Origin: Limnohabitans sp. Rim11
Lineage (GTDB): Bacteria; Pseudomonadota; Gammaproteobacteria; Burkholderiales; Burkholderiaceae_C
Reading direction: 5' to 3'
Assembly (NCBI RefSeq): GCF_001269365.1
Contig: NZ_CXOM01000002.1
Location: 8,001 to 72,000 of the forward strand
DNA: 64,000 bases
Positions 8,284 to 17,258 of the stretch are shown here, in pieces. A program made the position numbers and the translations under genes. Under the pieces are notes generated by a model. That model was not told where the DNA came from. It did not search any database and saw nothing but the letters and a program-made list of their open reading frames with translations. Every line of letters begins with the position of its first letter. Within the stretch, counting starts at the first letter, position 1.

Positions 8284-10190
8284 TTGAAAGAGGACAGGAT
8301 CGCTGCCGGTTTGGTTTTAGACGGGGGCGTTTGGAGCGTGGGCACTCGCAAGGTCATCACAGTGCCTTGCTCAATGACTGAGTCCACGGTCACCGTTGCG
8401 CCAATCTGCTGGGCGCGCTCGCGCATGATTTTCAGCCCCACCTGCAGTTCAGTGCGCTGGCCGCCTTCGTCAAAACCTGCGCCGTCGTCGCGGACCACAA
8501 AGCGCCAGATTTCGCCTTTGTGGATTTCAATCTCGACGCTTCGCGCCCCAGCATGTTTGCGAACATTGGACAGCGCCTCTTGTAAAACATGCAGCACATG
8601 GATCTGCACATCCTGCGGTAGAGGCAAGCTCTCTCCGATCACCTTGCGGCTAACCTTCAGTCCTGTCTGGTGTTGGAATTTTTGTAAAGTCTCCCGCACG
8701 GCCAGATCAATGTCATCAGCCTGAGCTCGGGTGCGAAAATGCACCAACAACTCTCGCACATCGGCAATGCTGTCCTTGAGTCCGCTGTCGAGTTCCCCCA
8801 AGACCAATGCTGTTTTTTCGACATCGTTTTTAGCCATGGCGGTGCGCAAAAGCTGCACTTGAATTTTGAGAAATGCCAGAGACTGAGCAATCGAGTCATG
8901 TAACTCGCGGGCCAATAAAGCACGCTCACCCGATATGGCCGCCTCCCGTTCTAACACCACCGCGCGCAAACCCTCAACCGCTGTGGCGAGGTGACTGGCA
9001 AGAGTGTCCATCAGCTCCAACTCTTCCGCTGGAAGGCTGATCTGGTTTTTGTAGAACAGATTAATCTCTCCTAGCACTTTGTGGTGCATGCGCACAGGCA
9101 CAGAAATCATGCCAACATAGCCCATGCGCGAGCAGTGCTGCAATGGAGCCACATCACTGTTCATGATCGGGATCACGCGTATGCGGGCATCAGACTGGGG
9201 TTGGCCGCAGGCGCAAACCCCCGCCATCAGGCATTTCTCTTCTTCCTGCATGAATTCTGGGAATTCGTCCGTCGCCAGCAACAGCGATTTGCTAGGATCT
9301 TCGCCCGACCAACGCAGAGCCATCGCATCGGCTCGCATCATCAGTCGCACCCTTTGCACAAACCCGTGAGTCAATGCGGTCAAATCATTGGTCTGCGCCA
9401 GAAAGACGCTCACGCCATACAGCGCTTCAAGTCGCTCCTTTTGCGCCGCAATACGCTGAGTCTTGGTAGCAACCTGACTTTCCAAATTACCGTACAAAGA
9501 CTGCAAAGTTGCCGCCATGCGATTAAAACTTGATGACACTTGACCAAATTCGTCGTTCGAGGATACATCGACTCGAACCGAAAACTTGGCCGACTCAATC
9601 TTGTGTAATCCATCGCGCAATTGGCTCAACGGGTTGATCACAAACATATAACCCGTGTACAGCATGATGACCGCGCCACCAACCGCTAGCGCCATCATCA
9701 CGAACTGAAAGAGGTTGAGTATTGCCGTCAATCCCGTCATCTGGTCTTCGATGGACAAGACGAAACTGTCAATCGCCACCAAAAAAGTGTTGGCGCGCAG
9801 CACCAGACTGGCATGGTCAAGCGCAGGTTGAGACATGAAGAGACTTTTCTGTTCACGCCACAAGTCTTCGACCTTGCTGTATTGCTCGTGAACGACATCA
9901 TTCCAAGGCACAAAAAGTGGCCGCGTTGCATCACCATCTTTGAGAACCTGCATGCTGCGGTCAAATTCACGAGTCAATTTCTCAATTTCAGAAACAGATA
10001 ACTGCGCCTGTACCCCACTGGTCAGACGCCATGTCTGCATGCGCATGCGCCCAGCCTCGTTCAAAGCAGCAGCTCCTCCGCTAAGCTTCCAAGTCACCCA
10101 TAAGGTCAGGCCAATCGAGATCAGCACGACAACCAACAAGCCCGCCCCTACGCGCACCAGCTTGGCTGACAGAGATGCTGTGTGTTTCAT
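8280..10190 (-). CDS. narX: Nitrate/nitrite sensor histidine kinase NarX
   Basis: Membrane sensor kinase of 636 residues. A first membrane helix (about residues 12-34) is followed by a periplasmic segment beginning LNEAGRMRMQTWR (43-55), which closely matches the nitrate-binding P-box of NarX. A second helix lies near 158-185, then HAMP, a GAF-like region (about 255-410), the HisKA_3 phosphorylation site at His431 (LARELHDSIAQSL) and a HATPase domain with DDGAGFDEG. The start overlaps the nsrR stop by four bases and the stop overlaps narL. It should report nitrate to NarL. Confidence 0.95.
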   Translation of the reverse strand: MKHTASLSAKLVRVGAGLLVVVLISIGLTLWVTWKLSGGAAALNEAGRMRMQTWRLTSGVQAQLSVSEIEKLTREFDRSMQVLKDGDATRPLFVPWNDVVHEQYSKVEDLWREQKSLFMSQPALDHASLVLRANTFLVAIDSFVLSIEDQMTGLTAILNLFQFVMMALAVGGAVIMLYTGYMFVINPLSQLRDGLHKIESAKFSVRVDVSSNDEFGQVSSSFNRMAATLQSLYGNLESQVATKTQRIAAQKERLEALYGVSVFLAQTNDLTALTHGFVQRVRLMMRADAMALRWSGEDPSKSLLLATDEFPEFMQEEEKCLMAGVCACGQPQSDARIRVIPIMNSDVAPLQHCSRMGYVGMISVPVRMHHKVLGEINLFYKNQISLPAEELELMDTLASHLATAVEGLRAVVLEREAAISGERALLARELHDSIAQSLAFLKIQVQLLRTAMAKNDVEKTALVLGELDSGLKDSIADVRELLVHFRTRAQADDIDLAVRETLQKFQHQTGLKVSRKVIGESLPLPQDVQIHVLHVLQEALSNVRKHAGARSVEIEIHKGEIWRFVVRDDGAGFDEGGQRTELQVGLKIMRERAQQIGATVTVDSVIEQGTVMTLRVPTLQTPPSKTKPAAILSSFK

Positions 10191-10660
10191 GCTTTCACTT
10201 TTAACGCTTTAGGCTGAAACGTAAGTGCTTGAAAGCCCGGCAATCGCTCTTGAGTGATGTTCATCAAATCAGCCAAAGTGACCCCGTCTAGTTTGGCTAA
10301 AAACGCATCTAGGGCTTCAGCCAAGATTTGCTTCAAATAGCAGGCTGGCATCAATGCGCAACTGCTGGGCGCATCACGAAAGCACTCGACCATCTGAAAA
10401 TCGGTTTCGGTCTTGCGCACCACATCACCCAGCACGATCTGCGTTGCAGGTCGCCCTAGCCGAATGCCTCCGCCCCGACCCCGGCTTGTCAGCAAATAAC
10501 CATCAGCCGCCAGCGTCATCACAATCTTAGTAAGGTGGCTTTTGGAGATGCCGTGCTGATCAGCAATGGCTTGTATGGTCGCCACAGTTTGCAGCGACTC
10601 ACATTGCGCGCAATACATCAGTACGCGCAAACTGTAATCGGTCCATTGGGTCAGTCGCAT
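10187..10660 (-). CDS. nsrR: Nitric-oxide-sensing Rrf2-family repressor NsrR
   Basis: Iron-sulfur transcriptional repressor of 157 residues. The N-terminus MRLTQWTDYSLRVLMYCA and winged helix match NsrR. The three cluster cysteines lie in the CFRDAPSSCALMPACYLKQ stretch, with the NsrR-like context ACxLKQ followed by TLADL. The protein should lose DNA binding when NO attacks its cluster. A near-consensus NsrR operator lies before ytfE in this window, and an exact half-site lies upstream of nsrR itself. Its stop overlaps the narX start (ATGA), an arrangement that co-expresses it with NarXL. IscR was considered, but the Cys spacing and DNA target fit NsrR better. Confidence 0.88.
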   Translation of the reverse strand: MRLTQWTDYSLRVLMYCAQCESLQTVATIQAIADQHGISKSHLTKIVMTLAADGYLLTSRGRGGGIRLGRPATQIVLGDVVRKTETDFQMVECFRDAPSSCALMPACYLKQILAEALDAFLAKLDGVTLADLMNITQERLPGFQALTFQPKALKVKA

Positions 10661-10707
10661 GGTTGTGAAGTCTTGGTTTTAGAGGCGTCGGCCTTAAATG
10701 TGCATGA

Positions 10708-10718
10708 AAGATGCATTT
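10708..10718. promoter_or_regulatory. NsrR half-site upstream of nsrR
   Basis: AAGATGCATTT is an exact match to one 11-base arm of the NsrR operator, 48 bases upstream of the nsrR start codon. The second arm at the expected spacing is not recognisable, but a weaker inverted partner AAATGTGCAT lies just upstream (10697-10706). Autoregulation is plausible. Confidence 0.45.
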
Positions 10719-10774
10719 TATAAGCAACGAACCGCGCCTATGCATGAATTTGCGCCTGCTGGCAACGCTCAGCC

Positions 10775-13255
10775 TCAACCACAGGCCCCAACAAACCCGC
10801 ATGCTGTGCAGTAGTTGCAACCGTCTTTCTTGATCACAGCATGCGCACCGCAGTCGGCGCACTTTTTTCCGGCCAACACTGCGCTGGCTGAAGCGGCAGT
10901 TGTAGGGTTTTTAATTTCACCCAGTGGAAGCGTCTGCTGTTTGGCGTTGAGCTGACGCTGGGATCGCAGGTCCAGAATGTTCTGAATGGACCATGCTATG
11001 GCGGCAACTTCGGAGTCGTGCCATAGCGGCACGCTGGATCCGTCTTCGCGCACTTTGGAGCCGCAACGCACTGGTCCGCGATCCCAAGCTACTTTTCTCA
11101 TATCTGATAGGGCGCGCTCCAGAAAGCCTCCTCGTGCCGCTAGTGACAGCAGTCGCATGCTTGACGTGATCCACTGCTGCGATTCGCCACTTTGACCCAC
11201 AGGCATGAAAAATTCAATGGCTCGTTCCACTGTGCCCCCGTCTTCGCAGCGCGCCATTGGGAGGAAAGACACGATCAAGTAAAGCGACTTTGCGCCTTCG
11301 CTGGTCCAGTATTCAATTTTTTCGGCCACGGCGTCGAGCGCTCCCAGCGGACGGCTTTCGATGACAACGCGCATCGGGTCCACCATGGTGGCGGAGGGGG
11401 CGAACGTAGCAGTGCTGTGGTGAGCTGCTACAGCGGATTTTTCAGTTTTGACTTCTAACACTGCTCCCAGAATGCTGTTGGGTCGGTAGGTGGCTAGGCC
11501 CTTAAGGCGCGCCCCCCAAGCCTGCATGTACAAGTTTTTGAAGTCCTCGTAGGGGTAGTCAGCGGCAACGTTAACCGTTTTGGAAATTGAGGTGTCGATG
11601 TACGGCTGCACTGCCTGCATCATTGCAATGTGGTCTTGCGCACTCATTTCTAGCGCACCTACAAAGGCTGGTGGCAGCTTAGATGTGTCACCACCTAGCG
11701 CTTTGTACAGCCGAAAAGCGTGGTCCTGCACTTCGTATTCGCTACGAGTACCGTCGGCTTCTCGCTTTTTCCGGGTGTAGGTCCAACTGAAGGCTGGTTC
11801 GATGCCATTGGATGCGTTGTCGGCAAAAGCCAAGCTCACGGTGCCAGTAGGCGCGATCGAGAGCAGGTGGCTGTTGCGCAAGCCGTGCAGTCTAATTTGG
11901 GCCTTGATGGCGTCGGGTAAGCGGCTAGCAAAGGTACCCTCAGCTAAGAAAGTATGAACATCCAACAGAGGAAAGGCACCTTTCTCTTTCGCAATGTCAA
12001 TTGATGCGGTGTAAGCCGCATCGCGCATGCACTCGGCAATGCGCTGAGCCATATTTCGGCCTTCGATTAAGTTGTAAGGTAGACCCAGCATGACGAGCGC
12101 ATCTCCCAGCCCCGTAAAGCCCACGCCAATGCGGCGCTTGGCTTGTGCCTCTTGCTGTTGTTGGGCAAGCGGCCAGTGTGTCAGATCGAGCACGTTGTCG
12201 AGTGCACGCACTTGCAGCACCACACTTTGTGCAAACCCTTCAAAGTCAAAGCTAGCCGCTCCACCATGGTTGAAGGCATGGTGCACAAACTTCGGAAGGA
12301 TGATTGGGCCCAGATCGCAACAGCCGTAAGGCGGCAGGGGTTGCTCGCCGCAGGGATTGGTTGCGTTGATCGACTCGACCGAACGCAGGTTGTTGTCAGT
12401 CTGGATGCGATCTAGAAACAGGATACCAGGTTCGGCAAAGTCGTAGGCCGATGTCATGATGGTGTCCCACAGTTCACGGGCAGGCACCGTACGGTAAACC
12501 CATTGGCCATCGGCTCGGGCGTGTGCGCCTTGCTGGATCTGCTCGGCCCCCGGCTCAGACGAGTGCACGAGCTCCCAGTCGGCGCCTCGTTGGACAGCGC
12601 TGATGAAAGCATCGGTCACGCCCACAGAGACATTGAAGTTGTTCCAACGGCCCGGCGTGCGCTTGGCGGTGATGAATTCGAGTACATCGGGGTGGTCGAT
12701 GCGCAGCACACCCATTTGCGCACCACGCCGCGCACCGGCGCTTTCGACCGTGGCACAAGACTGGTCAAACACATTGATGTAGCTACAGGGACCGGATGCG
12801 ATGGATGCCGTGCCTTTGACGTACGCACCCTTGGGGCGGATACGCGAGAAGTCGTAGCCCACGCCGCCGCCACGTCGCATGGTTTCGGCGGCTTCGCGCA
12901 GTGCTTCGTAAATGCCAGGGTAGCCGTCTTCGTCCACACCCTGGATACAGTCGCCCACCGGCTGAACAAAGCAGTTGATCAAAGTGGCCTGGATACCTGC
13001 GCCCGCCGCGCTCATGATGCGACCCGCACCGATGGCGCCAGCGTCCAGGTTGCGACGGAATCGGGCTTCGTATTCGGCCTGCAGCTCAGGTTTTTCAACG
13101 CTGGCCAGGGCACGGGCCACGCGGTCATAGATCTCGTTGATGGTCGTTTCACCATGCTTGAGGTACTTTTCGCGCAGCACATCGGTGCTGATAGGTTGAG
13201 GAGACAAAAACGGAAATGCGTCTGTCAATTGAGAGAATTCAGCGAGTTGATTCAT
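10775..13255 (-). CDS. nrdJ: Adenosylcobalamin-dependent (class II) ribonucleotide reductase
   Basis: Makes deoxyribonucleotides from ribonucleotides using coenzyme B12 instead of a tyrosyl or glycyl radical, so it works with or without oxygen. The 826-residue protein shows the family-typical CFVQPVGDCI segment near residue 95, the active-site signature NPCGEQPLPPYGCCDLG in the middle and a C-terminal zinc-ribbon-like tail with CADCG...CNYCTACG whose cysteines probably re-reduce the active site. The ATG at 13255 follows GAAGGAAAACCCAA. It lies 36 bases after an acyl-CoA dehydrogenase on the same strand and next to the nitrate genes, fitting a facultative lifestyle. No cobalamin riboswitch was recognised upstream. 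Confidence 0.93.
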   Translation of the reverse strand: MNQLAEFSQLTDAFPFLSPQPISTDVLREKYLKHGETTINEIYDRVARALASVEKPELQAEYEARFRRNLDAGAIGAGRIMSAAGAGIQATLINCFVQPVGDCIQGVDEDGYPGIYEALREAAETMRRGGGVGYDFSRIRPKGAYVKGTASIASGPCSYINVFDQSCATVESAGARRGAQMGVLRIDHPDVLEFITAKRTPGRWNNFNVSVGVTDAFISAVQRGADWELVHSSEPGAEQIQQGAHARADGQWVYRTVPARELWDTIMTSAYDFAEPGILFLDRIQTDNNLRSVESINATNPCGEQPLPPYGCCDLGPIILPKFVHHAFNHGGAASFDFEGFAQSVVLQVRALDNVLDLTHWPLAQQQQEAQAKRRIGVGFTGLGDALVMLGLPYNLIEGRNMAQRIAECMRDAAYTASIDIAKEKGAFPLLDVHTFLAEGTFASRLPDAIKAQIRLHGLRNSHLLSIAPTGTVSLAFADNASNGIEPAFSWTYTRKKREADGTRSEYEVQDHAFRLYKALGGDTSKLPPAFVGALEMSAQDHIAMMQAVQPYIDTSISKTVNVAADYPYEDFKNLYMQAWGARLKGLATYRPNSILGAVLEVKTEKSAVAAHHSTATFAPSATMVDPMRVVIESRPLGALDAVAEKIEYWTSEGAKSLYLIVSFLPMARCEDGGTVERAIEFFMPVGQSGESQQWITSSMRLLSLAARGGFLERALSDMRKVAWDRGPVRCGSKVREDGSSVPLWHDSEVAAIAWSIQNILDLRSQRQLNAKQQTLPLGEIKNPTTAASASAVLAGKKCADCGAHAVIKKDGCNYCTACGFVGACG

Positions 13256-13291
13256 TTGGGTTTTCCTTCAAAAAATGGATGTAGCCATGCA

Positions 13292-14578
13292 TCAAGCGGA
13301 TAGGTGAGGCTGTGCGGACATTTGTTCGGGGGTGGTGAAGTAGGCTGCGGTTTGTCCCATGCGCTCACGCGCTTTTTGCAGCTCGTGCCGAGCCACGGTG
13401 CGCAAATGGACTTCATCGGGGCCGTCCATCAGATGCATGGCGCGGCCCCAGGTCCAGAAATACGCCAGAGGCGTGTCGGGCGACAGGCCCATAGCCCCAA
13501 AGACCTGCATGGCGCGGTCGACCACGCGAGTTTGCAGCCGTGCCGCCACGACCTTGATCGCCGACACTTGGGCTCGCAGGTCGGCTACAGGTGCCTGACC
13601 GAAATCCAGCATCCATGCGGCCTTGAGCACCAATAGCCGTGCCTGATCAATCTCCAGCCTGGACTCGGCCAACCAGTCCTGCACATTGGACTGGTCAGAC
13701 AAATGCTTGCCAAAAGTGCTGCGCTCTAGAGCTCGTTCGGTGGCCATCTCCAGCGCTAGCTCGCACTGACCGATAGTCCGCATGCAGTGGTGCACCCGCC
13801 CGGGACCTAGCCGCGCTTGCGCCATAGCAAAGCCCTGCCCCCATGCGCCCAGCAAATGATCTTTGGGCACACGCACTTGGCGGAACACGATTTCGCAATG
13901 ACCTTCAGGAGCCCGGTGGTGCACCACCGGGATGTTGCGCACCACCTCGACACCCGGGGTGTTCAGTGGCACGAGCACCATGCTGTGTTGCAGGTGTGCG
14001 GGCTGGTCGGATGCATTTTCATTTCGGCACATCACGATCAGTAATTGGCAGCGAGGATGTGCGGCACCGGTGATAAACCATTTGCGGCCACTTACAACCC
14101 AGTCGTTGCCATCAGAGTGCAGTGTGGTTTGCAGGTTGGTCGGATCAGACGAAGCTACATCGGGTTCGGACATGGCAAAGGCCGAACGGATCTCGCCGCG
14201 CAACAAGGGCGCGAGCCAGGTTTGCTTTTGGGCATCGCTGGCAAAGCGGTGCAGCAGTTCCATATTGCCGCTGTCGGGCGCGTTGCAATTGAAGACCTCG
14301 GCAGCCCAAGGCAAACGACCCATCGTTTCCGCCAGCGGGGCATAGTCCAGGTGGCTCAGCCCCGTGCCGGGCTCGCTTGCCTTAAGGTTCGGCAGAAACA
14401 TATTCCACAAGCCTTCTTCCTTTGCCAGCACTTTCAGGTCGTCAACAAAGGGCGGTGGGAACACGTCGTCTTTCACGCACTGATGCCACGCTGCGTTGTA
14501 TGGCAACAAATAGCGGTCCATAAAGGCCTGTAGGCGTGCGTGCCACTGGCGTGCTTGAGGCGATGGCAAAAAATCCAT
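13292..14578 (-). CDS. Acyl-CoA dehydrogenase family protein
   Basis: FAD-dependent flavoenzyme of 428 residues, expected to introduce a double bond next to a CoA thioester. Recognisable parts are the FAD-contact segment FAMSEPDVASSDPTNL, the VSGRKWFITGA strand, the C-terminal helical domain and the VFGAMGLSPDTPLAYFW region where the flavin adenine is bound in this family. The frame is open to 14674, but the ATG at 14578 has CTGGAGAATTGAT before it and a normal N-terminus MDFLPSPQ. It resembles the ACAD10/11-like group. The substrate is unknown, and the link with nrdJ downstream may be only positional. Confidence 0.85.
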   Translation of the reverse strand: MDFLPSPQARQWHARLQAFMDRYLLPYNAAWHQCVKDDVFPPPFVDDLKVLAKEEGLWNMFLPNLKASEPGTGLSHLDYAPLAETMGRLPWAAEVFNCNAPDSGNMELLHRFASDAQKQTWLAPLLRGEIRSAFAMSEPDVASSDPTNLQTTLHSDGNDWVVSGRKWFITGAAHPRCQLLIVMCRNENASDQPAHLQHSMVLVPLNTPGVEVVRNIPVVHHRAPEGHCEIVFRQVRVPKDHLLGAWGQGFAMAQARLGPGRVHHCMRTIGQCELALEMATERALERSTFGKHLSDQSNVQDWLAESRLEIDQARLLVLKAAWMLDFGQAPVADLRAQVSAIKVVAARLQTRVVDRAMQVFGAMGLSPDTPLAYFWTWGRAMHLMDGPDEVHLRTVARHELQKARERMGQTAAYFTTPEQMSAQPHLSA

Positions 14579-14701
14579 ATCAATTCTCCAGACAAATCCA
14601 ACAGCTGACTTCATTTGGCGTCCAAATACCAGCGCAGGGCACGGCAAAAACCTGAAGATCATCATGGCAAACATTCAGACCAGATGAATCTTAATGCATA
14701 A

Positions 14702-14724
14702 TAGATTCATTTCAAAAGAATCTT
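14702..14724. promoter_or_regulatory. NsrR operator upstream of ytfE
   Basis: Two inverted 11-base arms, TAGATTCATTT and AAAAGAATCTT, flank a single C. They differ from the NsrR consensus arms (AAGATGCATTT / AAATGCATCTT) at two positions each. The site ends 13 bases before the ytfE start, where a bound repressor would block transcription. NsrR itself is encoded about 4 kb away. Confidence 0.75.
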
Positions 14725-14737
14725 TAAAGGAAATACC

Positions 14738-15415
14738 ATGACCTTACCCATCCAGTCCCAACAAAGCATTGGCTCGATCGCCGTCCAGATTCCTGGTGCG
14801 ACCGCCATTTTTCGAAAGCTCAAGCTCGACTTTTGCTGCGGCGGACAACAGCCCCTTGCCAAAGCTTGTGCCGACAAAGGGCTAGACACCGAGCTGGTGA
14901 TACAAGCCATCCAGGCGCTGGAGCACAAGGCCGAACTAACAAAGGCCCCCACGCCCGGGGAACTGATAGACCACATCCTGCAGCGCTACCACGAGGTGCA
15001 TCGGCAACAACTTACCGAGCTAATCCGAATGGCGCGCCGCGTCGAGGCCGTGCACCGGGATCATCCCCAAGTACCTCAAGGCCTAGCCGTCCACCTAGAA
15101 GCCATGGAACAAGAACTGCTGGACCACATGGCAAAAGAGGAGCAGATCCTGTTCCCTATGCTCAAACAAGAAGTCAACCCTATGGTGGTGCACCCGATCA
15201 GCATGATGAGGCACGAACATGTGAACCACGGAACGCAGCTCGAAAAACTAGCTAATTTAACGTCTAACCACCAACCACCAGTCGGCGCATGCAATACATG
15301 GCAAGCCCTCTATGCTGGAACTGCGCGCTTGACTGAAGATCTCATAGAACACATTCATACTGAAAACAATCTCCTGTTTCCAATGTTTGAACCCATAGCA
15401 TCGCAAAGCCATTAA
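14738..15415 (+). CDS. ytfE: Iron-sulfur cluster repair di-iron protein (RIC/YtfE/ScdA)
   Basis: Di-iron hemerythrin-like protein of 225 residues that repairs iron-sulfur clusters damaged by nitric oxide or peroxide. The N-terminal ScdA_N part has the characteristic KLKLDFCCGGQQPLAKAC, and the C-terminal hemerythrin-like part supplies iron ligands in HILQRYHEVHR, HMAKEEQILFPML, MRHEHVNHG and HIHTENNLLFP. Expression is probably repressed by NsrR through the dyad just upstream. It heads an operon with a nitronate monooxygenase and a second hemerythrin-like gene. The start is at an ATG after AAAGGAAATACC. Confidence 0.93.
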   Translation: MTLPIQSQQSIGSIAVQIPGATAIFRKLKLDFCCGGQQPLAKACADKGLDTELVIQAIQALEHKAELTKAPTPGELIDHILQRYHEVHRQQLTELIRMARRVEAVHRDHPQVPQGLAVHLEAMEQELLDHMAKEEQILFPMLKQEVNPMVVHPISMMRHEHVNHGTQLEKLANLTSNHQPPVGACNTWQALYAGTARLTEDLIEHIHTENNLLFPMFEPIASQSH

Positions 15416-15444
15416 GAAGACTCAGCATCTCAAGGAGACTTCTT

Positions 15445-16659
15445 ATGACCTCAGACACAACTTATTGGTTAAACCAGACTGAAGCTGCAGGTTTGAAGCC
15501 ACTAATTATTAAGGGTAAAACACTATTACCAATAGTTCAAGGGGGCATGGGCGTTGGTGTTTCAGCCTCCGGCCTTTCATCTGCAGTTGCCAAATTAGGT
15601 GGTATGGGAACTATTTCCTCAGTTGATTTACGGCGCCGCCATGCCGATTTGATGATGAGAACAGGTCATTTGGATAAAGAGCCCGATGCGCGGGCTCAAA
15701 TTGATGCTGCAAACCTTGAAGGGCTTGACCGCGAAATTAAAACTGCCAAGTTTAATTCGAATGGTCAAGGCTGGATAGCCGTCAATATCATGAAAGCGCT
15801 AAGTGCCTATGAGGGCTACATCAAACAATCTATCGAAAGTGGGGCAAATGCACTGGTTGTTGGAGCAGGTCTGCCACTAGATCTCCCTGAGCTAACAAAA
15901 GATCATCCAGAGCTTGCATTGATCCCGATTCTTTCAGATGCGCGTGGTGTTCAACTTCTTGTTCGGAAGTGGGAAAAGAAAGGACGATTACCAGATGCCA
16001 TCATCATTGAAAATCCCAGATTAGCAGGCGGTCATTTAGGGGCAGCAAAGGTAGCTGATCTTCGCGATTCACGTTTTGAGTTCGACGTTGCGATTCCTCA
16101 AATTCTTGAATTTTTCAAAGCTTCAGGCATTGAACAGCAGATACCACTTATCGCTGCTGGCGGTATCAATAGTCACGCTGAGATTTTGCGTCTTCAAAGC
16201 ATGGGCGCAAGCGGCGTCCAACTAGGAACAGCGTTTGCAGTAACTCAAGAGTGCGATGCTTCACAGGGTTTTAAGGAAATTTTGGCTCAAGCTAGACCGC
16301 AGGACATAGTTGAATTTTTAAGTGTTGCAGGACTACCCGCTCGAGCGGTTCGAACGCCGTGGTTAGATAAGTATTTGCGCATATTGCCAATTCTTCAAGA
16401 AAGAGCTCATCAAAAAAACAAGTGCAATATGTCGTTTGACTGCTTACAGCATTGTGGCTTGCGTGATGGCGATTCAAACATCGGTCAGTTTTGCATTGAT
16501 CAGCAATTGAGTCACGCATTGGAAGGAGATATGAAAAAAGGGCTTTTCTTCAGAGGTGCAGGGACACTCCCATTTGGCGAAAAAATTAAAAAGGTTTCCG
16601 ATCTGATAAATTTTTTACTCACACCTGTTATGACAAACACTTCAATTCAATCTATATAA
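15445..16659 (+). CDS. Nitronate monooxygenase family flavoprotein
   Basis: FMN-dependent TIM-barrel enzyme of 404 residues that oxidises nitronates (toxic nitroalkane anions). The IVQGGMGVGVS start of the barrel, the glycine-rich ENPRLAGGHLG segment with the family His, the IAAGGINS FMN-phosphate loop and GASGVQLGTAF are all visible. A Cys-containing C-terminal part (CNMSFDCLQHCGLRDG) resembles the longer NMO/2-nitropropane dioxygenase group. It follows ytfE by 29 bases with an AAGGAG ribosome site. Base composition is more AT-rich than the nitrate genes. A role in nitrosative stress is inferred from its neighbours. Confidence 0.85.
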   Translation: MTSDTTYWLNQTEAAGLKPLIIKGKTLLPIVQGGMGVGVSASGLSSAVAKLGGMGTISSVDLRRRHADLMMRTGHLDKEPDARAQIDAANLEGLDREIKTAKFNSNGQGWIAVNIMKALSAYEGYIKQSIESGANALVVGAGLPLDLPELTKDHPELALIPILSDARGVQLLVRKWEKKGRLPDAIIIENPRLAGGHLGAAKVADLRDSRFEFDVAIPQILEFFKASGIEQQIPLIAAGGINSHAEILRLQSMGASGVQLGTAFAVTQECDASQGFKEILAQARPQDIVEFLSVAGLPARAVRTPWLDKYLRILPILQERAHQKNKCNMSFDCLQHCGLRDGDSNIGQFCIDQQLSHALEGDMKKGLFFRGAGTLPFGEKIKKVSDLINFLLTPVMTNTSIQSI

Positions 16660-16673
16660 CCGAGGAGTTAAAC

Positions 16674-17258
16674 ATGCAGCACATCAGCATACGAATCATC
16701 AATGAAGAACACGCGTCATTGTCTTCAGTATTGCAATCTATAAGGATGATGATAAAACGCGGCCCTCAAAATAGTCCCGAAGCTTTTTTTGATGTCATGA
16801 GGGCCATGCTTTTTTATATTGATGAAATCCCTGAAAAACAACATCACATCAAAGAGTCAACTCTTTTGTTCCCGCCTCTAGCAGCTCGTTCGGCTCAGTG
16901 TGCTGCTGTCATTGAAAAACTCGAAAAAGATCACGAGACAGGTGAACCAGCCGTTCGCGAGTTGCAACATTTACTTGCCGCATGGGAAATGTTAGGTGAA
17001 TCACGCCGTCAAGAGTTTGAAAAAGAAGCATTGAATTACATCGACTTTTACATGGATCATATGAATCGTGAGGATACACTCATCATCCCAGAAGCTCTGA
17101 AATTATTGACTGATGAAGATTGGGAAAAGCTAGATTCAGCGTTTCAAAGTAATACTGATCCGTTGTCTGAAAGAATTCAAAGAATTCCAGTTTATGACCG
17201 ATTATTTACAAAAATTGTTATGCGCGCACCTGCGCCAATTGGCTTAGGTCGCAGTTAA
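16674..17258 (+). CDS. Hemerythrin-like (HHE domain) protein
   Basis: Small helical protein of 194 residues with a hemerythrin-like pattern: NEEHASL near residue 12, a His/Glu group in KQHHIKESTLLFP, EKDHETG and YMDHMNREDTLIIP. These suggest a four-helix bundle binding a di-iron centre. It starts 14 bases after the nitronate monooxygenase behind a CGAGGAG site, so the three genes form one operon. In related bacteria such proteins accompany RIC and denitrification genes; a nitric-oxide or oxygen sensing or scavenging role is inferred. The reading frame ends at 17258 and no clear terminator follows. Confidence 0.85.
   Translation: MQHISIRIINEEHASLSSVLQSIRMMIKRGPQNSPEAFFDVMRAMLFYIDEIPEKQHHIKESTLLFPPLAARSAQCAAVIEKLEKDHETGEPAVRELQHLLAAWEMLGESRRQEFEKEALNYIDFYMDHMNREDTLIIPEALKLLTDEDWEKLDSAFQSNTDPLSERIQRIPVYDRLFTKIVMRAPAPIGLGRS

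Noticed and set aside
13256-13291. Cobalamin riboswitch before nrdJ
   Set aside because: The gap to the upstream gene is only 36 bases, and no B12-box-like sequence was found.
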